Positions 6,436-14,010 of a stretch of 15,197 bases of DNA are shown here, one piece after another. The first letter of the stretch is position 1. Every line of letters starts with the position of its first letter. The DNA lies in contig DMMW01000029.1 of assembly GCA_003452965.1 (NCBI GenBank), positions 1 to 15,197 on the forward strand. The letters are read 5' to 3'. A program made the position numbers and the translations under genes. The stretch is from Elusimicrobiota bacterium. Its GTDB lineage: Bacteria; Elusimicrobiota; UBA8919. A model generated the notes under the pieces. The model searched no databases. It was not told the DNA's origin and was given only the letters and a program-made list of their open reading frames with translations.

Positions 6436-7749
6436 TTACTTCCAGATTGTTTTTAAGTATTTTGGTATTGCTGCCGCCTCTTTTGGTCCTACAAGAACCT
6501 GCCAGCCGGTCAACTCTTCAAGTTTTCCGCTCATCACGGAAACATATCCCGGAATAATTATTTTTTTATGTTTAACCTTATTTGCAACATCTGTTTTCTT
6601 CATCCAAGTATCTATAATTTCAGCATTAAACTTGTCGGCAGCCCATGCGGTTAAAACAGACATTCCTTCAGCATCGCAGACTAAAAGCCAAACCGGAATT
6701 TTAGAATTCTCAATTTCGGGTGTAACCGTAAAATATGTTAATGAAAAATTGGTAGTAACCATAAATGGCGAATTTTCGTTAGGGGTTCCGACAGCATAAA
6801 GTTTGGGTTCCATCATAATCGGTTTTTGCGGGTCTGTGTAGATATTCAACCGAAGAGTTATAAGCGGTAGAATTTCCTCAGGCTTATCCAAAGTAGTTAT
6901 TAAAATATTAGCGTATTTGCAAATATAAGCAGAGGCTTCAGTAACATTCTCGGCAAATGCGATTACGGGAAATCCGAGCGGCCTGAAATTTTTCTTCAAC
7001 GCAAGTCGTCTTATTTTAGTAAAATTTTGAATACATTTTGAAACTGCACGAGTACTACAATCTAAAACAATGTCTTTTACGGCTAACGCAGTTATCTTTT
7101 GTGATAGTTCGGCTAATTCTTCAATATCCTTTCCGCAAATACATAACGGAACATTATATTGTTTTGCAATACGCGACATCTGTTCAAAATTTTTACTATT
7201 TGCACAGTAAACCAACGGTCTTTTCTGCGAAATGTTTTTTAGCGATTCTTCTATTGTCTGTGGATTATCACTTAAAAGGATTAATGGTAGTTCTGATTTG
7301 TCTGTTAATTCTTTGGCTACTGCAGCAAACTTATCCGTATCATTTGAATCGTTTTTCAATGCTATAAGGTCAACTCCAACCATCATACCGACTCTGTCAA
7401 AATGCAATTTTTTAATCTTTTCAATTTTTTCTTGAATATTCGTTTCATTATCAGAAACGGATATTGCAATCGCTGTAGGATGATAAAATGTCTTTTCATG
7501 GCGAAACATAACTGTCTCACCGCCGATTTCAACTTTTTTTGCACCTTCTCCGATTGTAATAGTTGCCATAGGTGGCAAAGATGCAGAATCAAGGATTTGT
7601 TTAGCAGCCTCGGTTATATCCGGACATTTATCCAAAGATGTTTTTTTTGCAGCCAAAGCCATTGCAAAGGCAAGGCATGTCGGACACCCGCATTTTTTAC
7701 AATTTGTTTTCGGTAAATGTTTGTAAATATCTAAACCTGATAAAGCCAT
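6436..7749 (-). CDS. acsC: Corrinoid/iron-sulfur protein large subunit (CO dehydrogenase/acetyl-CoA synthase gamma subunit)
   Basis: AcsC carries the [4Fe-4S] cluster and binds the corrinoid that accepts methyl from methyl-THF (via AcsE) and gives it to AcsB. It has 437 residues. The N-terminal cluster motif is C17, C20, C25, C42 (CX2CX4CX16C) in the conserved setting MALSGLDIYKHLPKTNC, followed by a TIM-barrel and a C-terminal corrinoid-binding domain ending near KLEELTGWQVLVGPKEAA. The frame stays open 28 codons further upstream to 7833, but that stretch translates a hairpin repeat and resembles nothing in the family. The ATG at 7749 gives the known N-terminus and has an AAGGAGA Shine-Dalgarno about 9 nt before it. 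It lies 278 bp downstream of acsB, across a repeat-filled gap. The stop codon forms part of a hairpin repeat. Confidence 0.96.
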   Translation of the reverse strand: MALSGLDIYKHLPKTNCKKCGCPTCLAFAMALAAKKTSLDKCPDITEAAKQILDSASLPPMATITIGEGAKKVEIGGETVMFRHEKTFYHPTAIAISVSDNETNIQEKIEKIKKLHFDRVGMMVGVDLIALKNDSNDTDKFAAVAKELTDKSELPLILLSDNPQTIEESLKNISQKRPLVYCANSKNFEQMSRIAKQYNVPLCICGKDIEELAELSQKITALAVKDIVLDCSTRAVSKCIQNFTKIRRLALKKNFRPLGFPVIAFAENVTEASAYICKYANILITTLDKPEEILPLITLRLNIYTDPQKPIMMEPKLYAVGTPNENSPFMVTTNFSLTYFTVTPEIENSKIPVWLLVCDAEGMSVLTAWAADKFNAEIIDTWMKKTDVANKVKHKKIIIPGYVSVMSGKLEELTGWQVLVGPKEAAAIPKYLKTIWK

Positions 7750-7772
7750 AAAATAATCTCCTTGCACACGAA

Positions 7773-7829
7773 GCTCGTACCAACTGGAACGAGCGAGGCT
7801 GCAACCTCGCCGACGATTCAGTGGCGGGT
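7773..7829. repeat. Three adjoining hairpins just upstream of acsC
   Basis: First hairpin: GCTCGT (7773-7778) with ACGAGC (7789-7794). Second, sharing its first two bases: GCGAGG (7793-7798) with CCTCGC (7805-7810), loop ctgcaa. Third: the 26-bp ACCTCGCCG...GGCGGGT element (7804-7829), whose ends match those of 2115-2143. These lie in the acsC leader as read on the minus strand, 24-80 bases before its ATG, so they would be transcribed if acsB and acsC share an mRNA. I do not recognise a known riboswitch. Confidence 0.6.
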
Positions 7830-7906
7830 TCACCTATTAAATATATGTTCACAATTCTCTTTCGTTTTTGAAGTCATTCTGATCCCGATTTTAATTCCTC
7901 TTTTGC

Positions 7907-7934
7907 TGTATCCTGTATCCTGTATCCTGTATAC
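7907..7934. repeat. Heptamer tandem repeat (TGTATCC)x3 + TGTATAC
   Basis: Four head-to-tail 7-bp units lie at 7907, 7914, 7921 and 7928. The first three are identical and the last has one change. The array is in the acsB-acsC gap with no coding role; it is a minisatellite that could vary in copy number by slippage. Confidence 0.85.
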
Positions 7935-7943
7935 TGTTGTTAT

Positions 7944-8012
7944 TTACCCGCCGAAAGCTAACAGGTCGCCTACATGCAATAACTTTTGGTGACCAAGCAT
8001 TCTGGCGGGTAA
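7944..8012. repeat. 69-bp nested inverted-repeat element downstream of acsB
   Basis: The ends are a perfect 9-bp inverted repeat, TTACCCGCC (7944-7952) with GGCGGGTAA (8004-8012). Inside, GGTCGCC and GGTGACC pair at 7 of 7 positions if one G-U pair is allowed, leaving a 17-base loop. The result is a two-tier hairpin. Its ends resemble those of the short elements at 2115-2143 and 7804-7829. It lies 15 bases past the acsB stop as read on the minus strand. A miniature transposon or a structured RNA are both possible. Confidence 0.65.
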
Positions 8013-8030
8013 TTAATCTACGATTAATTA
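8010..8030. repeat. Perfect AT-rich palindrome at the acsB stop codon
   Basis: TAATTAATC (8010-8018) and GATTAATTA (8022-8030) form a perfect 9-bp inverted repeat with a 3-base loop. On the minus strand the first arm starts with the TAA stop of acsB. The stem is too AT-rich to be a good terminator and no clear U-tract follows. Confidence 0.5.
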
Positions 8031-10205
8031 CATTAGCGGGTCCATTGTCAGTGCTGGGTGATTAACTTTTTGCAGAAATTCCAATAGTTTTTCTGTATCT
8101 GTTGCGATTGTCTCATCAGCTATTTTATCCAATAAATCTGGGACACCTTCTTCTTTAGCACGTATTTTAATTCTTTCACCTAACGCTTCTTTTAATTCCT
8201 TAGGCATCCATACAATTCTTTTTAATCCGCCGTCTGCTACTATGAATTTTTTTGAAGTGATATAAAGCCGACCAAATCCCATAAAACCTGGCGTTTGATT
8301 ACCACCACCAACAGAACCTGCAAGCGTGGAGAATGTCATTCCAAGTGGCGTCATACCCGAATACTCGCGGTTCACAATCATAAAACCGTTGGCTTCCGGG
8401 ACTATTGCTCCTATGCATTCAAAACAACCGCAGGATGTTTCGGGTAATGTCATTATTGAATATCCGTGGAATCGCTCAAGATGACCATTCGATTTTAGTT
8501 TTACCCAATCGTTTATTCCTCGCCATTCACCACGAACTCCATCTAAAACTTCGCCTTTTTTCACCGGCTGATTAGGACCTGTGGGATTTATCTCATAAGA
8601 TGCTTTGCAATCAAGCCAGTTATACGCACCGCATAGTCCGAGCCTTTCAGGTTTTACTATGCATAAATGATTGGGTGCAAATGATTGACAAAGCGTGCAG
8701 GAATAAAATGTATCAACCGACTCGTCAGTCATTGCTCCGATTCTTTCATCACGGAATTTAAACGATTCACGTGCAGTTGGTAATAATTTGTCAACATCTT
8801 CTTGTTTTGTATAAATATATATTTGTGCTTTATCAATTATTGTACCGAATATTTCATGTATTCTCGCATGAAGTATTACGCCAAGATGTTTAATTTTGAA
8901 ACCTTTAGTTTTTGCCTCTTTCGAAATTCTTACCCATATCATATCCCGCTGTCCCATATGGAATACACCTTGGGCTTCGTTTAAAAAAGTATGTACCTGT
9001 CTTTCAACTATGGATTCAAATTCCTTCTGCATTTTACGTCCGGAAACTTCTACATAAATACCGATAGGTAATGCGGAACCTTCTTTTACATCGTCAATCT
9101 CGGGACCAATGACTTCAATTTTACCATCGGTTATTTCATCGGAATTTTTGGTTGTAACATATTCAAATGCAGTTGAATATTTACCGCCAAATTCTATATA
9201 TGTTTGTTCTCTTCTTACCCTTTCTCCTTCAAACGCCGCAGAATAAGCAACTGGAATTGGGATTTCTGATACTTTTACTTTTACACCTCTTACTTCAATA
9301 CAAACAGGAACAATCTTTTTATAATCAAATTCTTTTACTAAATGTTCATATGTGCATATACCTGTTGGACGGATTTCAGGAATATCGGTATCTGCGATTA
9401 TAGGGAAACCCATGTCTATAGCACCCGCACCGGTTGCGTATTTGACTTCATCTATATATCCCAAAGTAAGTCCGAACGCGAAAACCCGTTCTTTGCAATA
9501 TTTCAGACATTTTAATGCTTCGCCTTTTCTGTGTCCGCCAAATGTTAAAGCGCCACGTATTGCCCAATGCAAGGGATAAATACCTGTGATGGTATCTCTA
9601 CCGTAAGGTACAATATAATTATCCCAGCCCATTTCCACATTTTCTTCTTTTAACTGGTCTATAATTGAACGTCCATTTGTCTGTGAGCCAACAAAAGTTA
9701 GTATCTGTCTTTTCTGGAATTCCCTTACAATGTCAACCGCGATTTTGTTGTCGGGTGCAGCACCTAATATTGCCGCAAAACCCGGCATTCTGCCATCAAC
9801 TAATTGTATTCCAAGCTGCCTTAAAATTGTATCCGAAAAAAAGCCAATGCAATCAGGTTGTGGTTCCTGTTTATATAGGTATCTTAAACCAACGATAATT
9901 TCTTCAGCAAGAAGTGTAGCTATACCGGAATCCAAAGCATCTCCCAAATACGGAAGCCAGAGAGATTCGGTCGGTTCGTTATGCAAAAGCGATTTCGCTT
10001 CCTGAAGAACAGGACGTATATCACCGAGTGTTTTTACTTCCGCACCTAATAGCGCATAAGCCATCGGGAAAAAGAAAGCAGTATCCGGGAATTCAACTCT
10101 TTGCGACTCACTTTTTTCTGAAATTGCTTTGTTTAAAAAATCTTCGGCTTCTTTGACAACTTTCTTGGAACCTTTCACCGCGGCAGTAGCAACAATTTTT
10201 GACAT
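8028..10205 (-). CDS. acsB: CO-methylating acetyl-CoA synthase (ACS), catalytic subunit
   Basis: AcsB condenses CO, the methyl group from methylated AcsC/AcsD and CoA into acetyl-CoA (EC 2.3.1.169) at its A-cluster. The protein has 725 residues, close to the 729 of the Moorella thermoacetica enzyme. A-cluster ligands are all present: C503, C506, C515 and C525 for the [4Fe-4S] cube (YSCTLC, NHLC, LGLC) and C592-G-C594 for the distal nickel (TSCGCFEC), each three below the Moorella numbers (506, 509, 518, 528, 595, 597). The full N-terminal domain that contacts CODH in bacterial enzymes is present; archaeal forms lack it. The ATG at 10205 has a GGAGG Shine-Dalgarno at ideal spacing. It follows the oxidoreductase after 164 bp that include an inverted-repeat element, so it may have a promoter of its own, though I see no clear one. 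The stop lies in a small palindrome. Confidence 0.98.
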   Translation of the reverse strand: MSKIVATAAVKGSKKVVKEAEDFLNKAISEKSESQRVEFPDTAFFFPMAYALLGAEVKTLGDIRPVLQEAKSLLHNEPTESLWLPYLGDALDSGIATLLAEEIIVGLRYLYKQEPQPDCIGFFSDTILRQLGIQLVDGRMPGFAAILGAAPDNKIAVDIVREFQKRQILTFVGSQTNGRSIIDQLKEENVEMGWDNYIVPYGRDTITGIYPLHWAIRGALTFGGHRKGEALKCLKYCKERVFAFGLTLGYIDEVKYATGAGAIDMGFPIIADTDIPEIRPTGICTYEHLVKEFDYKKIVPVCIEVRGVKVKVSEIPIPVAYSAAFEGERVRREQTYIEFGGKYSTAFEYVTTKNSDEITDGKIEVIGPEIDDVKEGSALPIGIYVEVSGRKMQKEFESIVERQVHTFLNEAQGVFHMGQRDMIWVRISKEAKTKGFKIKHLGVILHARIHEIFGTIIDKAQIYIYTKQEDVDKLLPTARESFKFRDERIGAMTDESVDTFYSCTLCQSFAPNHLCIVKPERLGLCGAYNWLDCKASYEINPTGPNQPVKKGEVLDGVRGEWRGINDWVKLKSNGHLERFHGYSIMTLPETSCGCFECIGAIVPEANGFMIVNREYSGMTPLGMTFSTLAGSVGGGNQTPGFMGFGRLYITSKKFIVADGGLKRIVWMPKELKEALGERIKIRAKEEGVPDLLDKIADETIATDTEKLLEFLQKVNHPALTMDPLM

Positions 10206-10249
10206 TTTTTCCTCCGATATAATTTAATGATTACTTATATAATTATGCA

Positions 10250-10358
10250 GTCATATTGAGCGTAAGCGAAATATCTCGTTGTAAAATGTTTTATGTCGAG
10301 ATGCTTCTGCCGATTCCGCTCCGTCAGCCGACGGATGGCGATTCGGCATCAGTATGAC
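10250..10358. repeat. 109-bp miniature inverted-repeat element between the oxidoreductase gene and acsB
   Basis: The element starts gtcatattga and ends tcagtatgac, an inverted repeat of about 10 bp with one mismatch. It contains ATCTCG (10272-10277) paired with CGAGAT (10297-10302), and then a strong imperfect GC-rich hairpin built on TGCCGA/TCGGCA with CCGTC/GACGG inside. It belongs to the broad GTCAT...GAGC...ATGAC class of dispersed bacterial repeats and fills most of the 164-bp gap. Confidence 0.7.
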
Positions 10359-10369
10359 ATATTTTAAAG

Positions 10370-11659
10370 TCATTTGTTAGTTATTAAAATCTCGTCATAT
10401 TCCGGTTCAGTAAAGTTTTTCCTGTTTTCACTAATTAACGGTAATATTTTTGCGAAGTTAAAATTGTTATCAAGCAGATTGTTTTTTATTGACGAAACAT
10501 CTATTTTCTTTTCTATAAGCGAACCGTAAACTCCGGATTGATTAACATCGCTAACTAATACAAATCCGACTAATTTATTATTTTTTAAAATTATCTTTTT
10601 ATAAATATTTTTAACAGAATTCTTCTTAATAAGTATCTCAAAACCTTCACCTTTCGGCTTCGTGATTCCATATGAAATTGTCGGCAAATCAAAAAACTCA
10701 ACTGAGTTCATACCTATAGAACCTGAATATTTGACATTTTTTCCTGCCATATTAAGTCCTGCTACTTTACCCTGTGCAATAGCATTAGGCCATAACGCAT
10801 TTATTGTGGACTCACCAGTAATCAAATCACTGGACTGTGCTACATCGCCAGCCGAATAAATATCAGGAACCGTTGTTTGTAAAAATTCATTTACAACAAT
10901 TCCCCAGTCGGTTTTTATATTTGTATTTTTTACTAGTTCTATGTTCGGCTGAACGCCTTTGCCTATAACAACGATTTCGCAGTCAATTTTATTCCCGTTT
11001 TCAAGTATTACACTTTTAACTTCTTTATCGCCGATAATCTCTTTTGCGGCAAGGCCTGTTAAGATATTTATCCCTTGTTCCTGCATTCTTTTTTGGACAA
11101 AAGATGCGCCTTCTTCATCCATCATTTGTGATAAAACATGCTTTGACTTGACAACAACGGTAACATTTACGGCTCTTTTATGCAAAGCATATGCCGCACG
11201 GAGTCCGATAAGCCCGCCGCCGAGCATCACAGCAGATTTGGTTTTAATGAGTCGTAAATCTATTCTTTTTGCATCATCGATATTCCGTAATCCAAAAACA
11301 CCTTCTTTTTCAATTCCTGTAATATTTTCCATCTTTGAACGTGAACCGGTTGCAATCAGAAGCTTATCAAAAGGTATTTCGGAACCGTCAGAGAGTTTAA
11401 TTTTTTTATCAGGTAAAACTGAAACAACTTTTTTCCCTAAAATAGCATTAACATTATACTTTTTATAAAAATCGTCTTCTCTGTATTTAAGTTTGTCTTC
11501 CGAAACTATTCCGGCTAAATAATAAGAAAGAACACATCTTGAATAAATCGAATAGTTTTCGTCAGAAATAATAGTGATTTTTCCATTTTTATCAACTGTT
11601 CTGATAGATTCAATTGCAGAAATACCTGCAGCACTTGCGCCTATTATTATATAGTTCAT
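10370..11659 (-). CDS. FAD-dependent NAD(P) oxidoreductase, partner of CooS/CooF
   Basis: This 429-residue pyridine nucleotide-disulfide oxidoreductase-fold protein is of the NADH oxidase/CoA-disulfide reductase/rubredoxin reductase type. It has an FAD-binding Rossmann motif (IIIGASAAGIS, residues 4-14), a family cysteine at C42 (SRCVLSYYLAG), ATGSR at 103-107, an NAD(P)-binding GGGLIG at 147-152, the second FAD motif SAGDVAQ at 269-275, and a C-terminal dimerisation domain. Directly behind cooS and a cooF-like ferredoxin, this gene type is known as the FNOR of CooS-CooF-FNOR clusters, where it is proposed to pass electrons between the ferredoxin and NAD(P). Its ATG overlaps the ferredoxin stop by 4 nt (ATGA), so translation is coupled. 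NAD versus NADP preference cannot be read. A role in peroxide or disulfide reduction is the alternative, less likely given the context. Confidence 0.88.
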   Translation of the reverse strand: MNYIIIGASAAGISAIESIRTVDKNGKITIISDENYSIYSRCVLSYYLAGIVSEDKLKYREDDFYKKYNVNAILGKKVVSVLPDKKIKLSDGSEIPFDKLLIATGSRSKMENITGIEKEGVFGLRNIDDAKRIDLRLIKTKSAVMLGGGLIGLRAAYALHKRAVNVTVVVKSKHVLSQMMDEEGASFVQKRMQEQGINILTGLAAKEIIGDKEVKSVILENGNKIDCEIVVIGKGVQPNIELVKNTNIKTDWGIVVNEFLQTTVPDIYSAGDVAQSSDLITGESTINALWPNAIAQGKVAGLNMAGKNVKYSGSIGMNSVEFFDLPTISYGITKPKGEGFEILIKKNSVKNIYKKIILKNNKLVGFVLVSDVNQSGVYGSLIEKKIDVSSIKNNLLDNNFNFAKILPLISENRKNFTEPEYDEILITNK

Positions 11660-12099
11660 AATTCACCCCGCTGAACATCTTTAAGTGATAATGCTTTAGT
11701 TGGGCATGATATAACACACATAGGTCCTTTGACATTATCTTTGCATAAATCGCATTTTATCGCTAATTTTTTTCTTCTTGAAATCGTACCGAAGGGGCAT
11801 GCCATTATACACATCCAGCAACCAACACATTTTTCTTCGTCATGTTGAGTAGAACCGTCCTTATCTTTATACATTGCACCCGACATACATGCACTAACAC
11901 ATGGTGCTTCCTGACAGTGATGACACGCATCAGAAATAATCAGTTTGTTTATTGATTGGACATTTCTTCTGTGAACAGGCATTGGCTCTTCAGATATTGC
12001 AATAAAAAGCGTTTTACTTTTAGAATGTTCAACAGCACATGCAATTTCACAGCTTTTACACCCAACGCACTTAGATACTTCACAATATACTTTTTTCAT
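11656..12099 (-). CDS. cooF: Four-cluster 4Fe-4S ferredoxin subunit, CooF-like
   Basis: This polyferredoxin of the CooF/HycB/DmsB type has 147 residues and relays electrons from CO dehydrogenase to an acceptor. Sixteen cysteines form four cluster motifs: C11/14/17/21, C59/62/67/71, C91/94/97/101 and C116/119/128/132; an extra cysteine is at position 6. There is no signal peptide or membrane segment, so it is cytosolic. It starts 3 nt after the cooS stop with a GGGGAA Shine-Dalgarno that overlaps that stop, and its own stop overlaps the oxidoreductase start by 4 nt. The tight link on both sides supports a CooS to CooF to oxidoreductase electron chain. No CO-induced hydrogenase genes (cooMKLXUH) lie beside it, so hydrogenase coupling is not supported here. 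Confidence 0.9.
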   Translation of the reverse strand: MKKVYCEVSKCVGCKSCEIACAVEHSKSKTLFIAISEEPMPVHRRNVQSINKLIISDACHHCQEAPCVSACMSGAMYKDKDGSTQHDEEKCVGCWMCIMACPFGTISRRKKLAIKCDLCKDNVKGPMCVISCPTKALSLKDVQRGEL

Positions 12100-12102
12100 A
12101 TT

Positions 12103-14010
12103 TTATTCCCCATACATTACCGGTTTCAATTTAAGCGCCGCTCGTTTTTTATCTAAATGCTTAACAATTAAATCAGCGGCTTTTAGCGGGTCTGGTTCAA
12201 AACCGAACTTTGCACCTACAACATTTTCCATTTTATCGGTAATAAAATCAGTAATTTCCTTGCCACCCAAAATCGGGAACGGAATACCTAATACAGTATA
12301 AACGCCGGATGAAACAGCATAAAATCCGATACTTACGGCTTTTTCAGACATCCATTCCGGTGCTGCAGCTGCAACCGGTAAATCGGAAATATCATCACCT
12401 AAACCGCCTTCTAAAAGAACATTACAAAGCACCATTAATATTCTTGAAATATCAACACATGAACCCATATGCAGAACCGGTGGGCATCCTACTGCCTCGC
12501 AAATTTCCTGTAAACCTTTCCCAGCATACTGTTTTGCTGCCTCAGGAATCAATAACCCCGCTTTTGCGGAAGCAAGTGCCGAACAGCCAGTGGTCACAAC
12601 AAGTACATCTTTCTTTAATAGTGCTTTTGTGAGTTCTAAATGTGCCCAATCATGTTTAACCTTAGGATTATTACAACCGACAATACCTACTGCACCGCGC
12701 AAACGTCCTGAAATAATAGCGTCATTAAGCGGTCTGTAGGTAGAGCGATACTTTCCGCCAAGCATATGATAAACATATTCTGCTGTAAATCCAGCGACTA
12801 AATCCATCTTATCTTTAGGAATATTGACAATCTCTTTTTTTCTATTTGGATAATTTTCTATTGCCATTTTCACAATTCTTTTTGCAATCGGTAACGCATC
12901 TTCTTCAGAGAACTCAATATGTTCTACACCCGGGAATTTTGCTTTTGGCGATGTGGAAATTACTTTTGTATGATAGCAAGTCGCTAATTTGCCGAGTGCC
13001 GGCATAATGCATTGCACATCAACCAGCATCAGGTCAACTGAACCTGTTATAATTGCTAATTCCTGTTGTAGGAAATTGCCTGCAACCGCAATTCCGTGTC
13101 TCATCAAAATCTCATTTGCTGTACAGCAGATTCCGGCTAAATTTATTCCTTTTGCACCTTTTTGTTTTGCAAGTTCTAAAAGTTCTTTATCTTGCGATGC
13201 GGTAACGATAATATCTGAAAGCGTAGGTTCATGACCATGTACGATTATATTGACTTCATCTTCTTTTAAAACACCTAAATTAGAAACTGACCTGATTGGT
13301 GTCGGCATCCCGAACAATACGTCTGATAAATCGGTAGCTATCATACTGCCACCCCAACCGTCACCAAGCGATGCGCGAATACCCTGCTGTAAAATATTAA
13401 CATAATCATTATCGACGCCGATATGTGTTCTGTGCATAATCTCTACTATTTCCCTGTCAACACCGCGTGGCATAAATTTGTATTTTCTCCATATTTCCTG
13501 CCTTTTCTTAGGTGCTCTGCGTGTAAACTGCAGTTCGCCGTGTTGTTGCCCGAATTCTGCAAAACATTTTTCTGCAACATCATGTGCTATATCTTCTATT
13601 TTTCTTGAATCAGTTTTTACATTAAGTTCTTTTGCTAAACTTAATAGTTTTTCCTTTCCCTTAATTTCATATCCTTTTGTTTTGCCTTGAGATGTCATTA
13701 ACAAAGTATGTGCAATATCTCTGCCGTGATCTGAATGCGCAGCAGCTCCCGCAGCCACCATCCTAACCAAATTTCTTGCAGCGATAGTATCGGCATTTGC
13801 ACCGCAGATGCCCTTTTCCGGTCCTTCACCGAACGGGTCAATTCTGCATGGTCCCATAACACAGTTCTTGCAGCAAACACCGAGTTGTCCAAATCCACAT
13901 TCCGGTTCCATCGCATCGTATCTATCAAATGCGGTCTCGATATCATTTTTACATGCAATATCCATCATTTTGTTTGTAACTTGATCAGCACTTTTTTCTT
14001 TGTCGCTCAT
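12103..14010 (-). CDS. cooS: Anaerobic Ni-Fe carbon monoxide dehydrogenase, catalytic subunit
   Basis: It reversibly interconverts CO2 and CO (EC 1.2.7.4) and supplies CO to AcsB or takes electrons from CO. The protein has 635 residues, the usual length of monofunctional CooS. The N-terminal cysteines for the D and B clusters are C38, C46, C47, C50, C55 and C69 (ECGFG, GVCCKNC, GPCR, GICGA), each one below the Carboxydothermus CODH-II numbering. C-cluster ligands are all visible in order: HGHEP (about residue 260), AGICCTANE, DVQCIMPAL, VGCNNP, TTGCSA and MGSCVD. The acid-base residues are present in AAHSDHG and WMSEKAVS. It starts in an ATGA overlap with cooC and has a GGAGG Shine-Dalgarno. 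It is the only CODH in the window, so it probably also serves as the CODH subunit of the ACS complex (the acsA role). Confidence 0.98.
   Translation of the reverse strand: MSDKEKSADQVTNKMMDIACKNDIETAFDRYDAMEPECGFGQLGVCCKNCVMGPCRIDPFGEGPEKGICGANADTIAARNLVRMVAAGAAAHSDHGRDIAHTLLMTSQGKTKGYEIKGKEKLLSLAKELNVKTDSRKIEDIAHDVAEKCFAEFGQQHGELQFTRRAPKKRQEIWRKYKFMPRGVDREIVEIMHRTHIGVDNDYVNILQQGIRASLGDGWGGSMIATDLSDVLFGMPTPIRSVSNLGVLKEDEVNIIVHGHEPTLSDIIVTASQDKELLELAKQKGAKGINLAGICCTANEILMRHGIAVAGNFLQQELAIITGSVDLMLVDVQCIMPALGKLATCYHTKVISTSPKAKFPGVEHIEFSEEDALPIAKRIVKMAIENYPNRKKEIVNIPKDKMDLVAGFTAEYVYHMLGGKYRSTYRPLNDAIISGRLRGAVGIVGCNNPKVKHDWAHLELTKALLKKDVLVVTTGCSALASAKAGLLIPEAAKQYAGKGLQEICEAVGCPPVLHMGSCVDISRILMVLCNVLLEGGLGDDISDLPVAAAAPEWMSEKAVSIGFYAVSSGVYTVLGIPFPILGGKEITDFITDKMENVVGAKFGFEPDPLKAADLIVKHLDKKRAALKLKPVMYGE

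Noticed and set aside
7750..7833. Longer N-terminus for AcsC (start at 7833)
   Set aside because: The 28 extra residues translate the hairpin repeats at 7773-7829; the ATG at 7749 gives the known start and has a good ribosome-binding site.
11656..14010. CO-induced hydrogenase cluster (cooMKLXUH type)
   Set aside because: Only cooC, cooS and the cooF-like gene are present; the gene after cooF is a flavin oxidoreductase, not a hydrogenase subunit.
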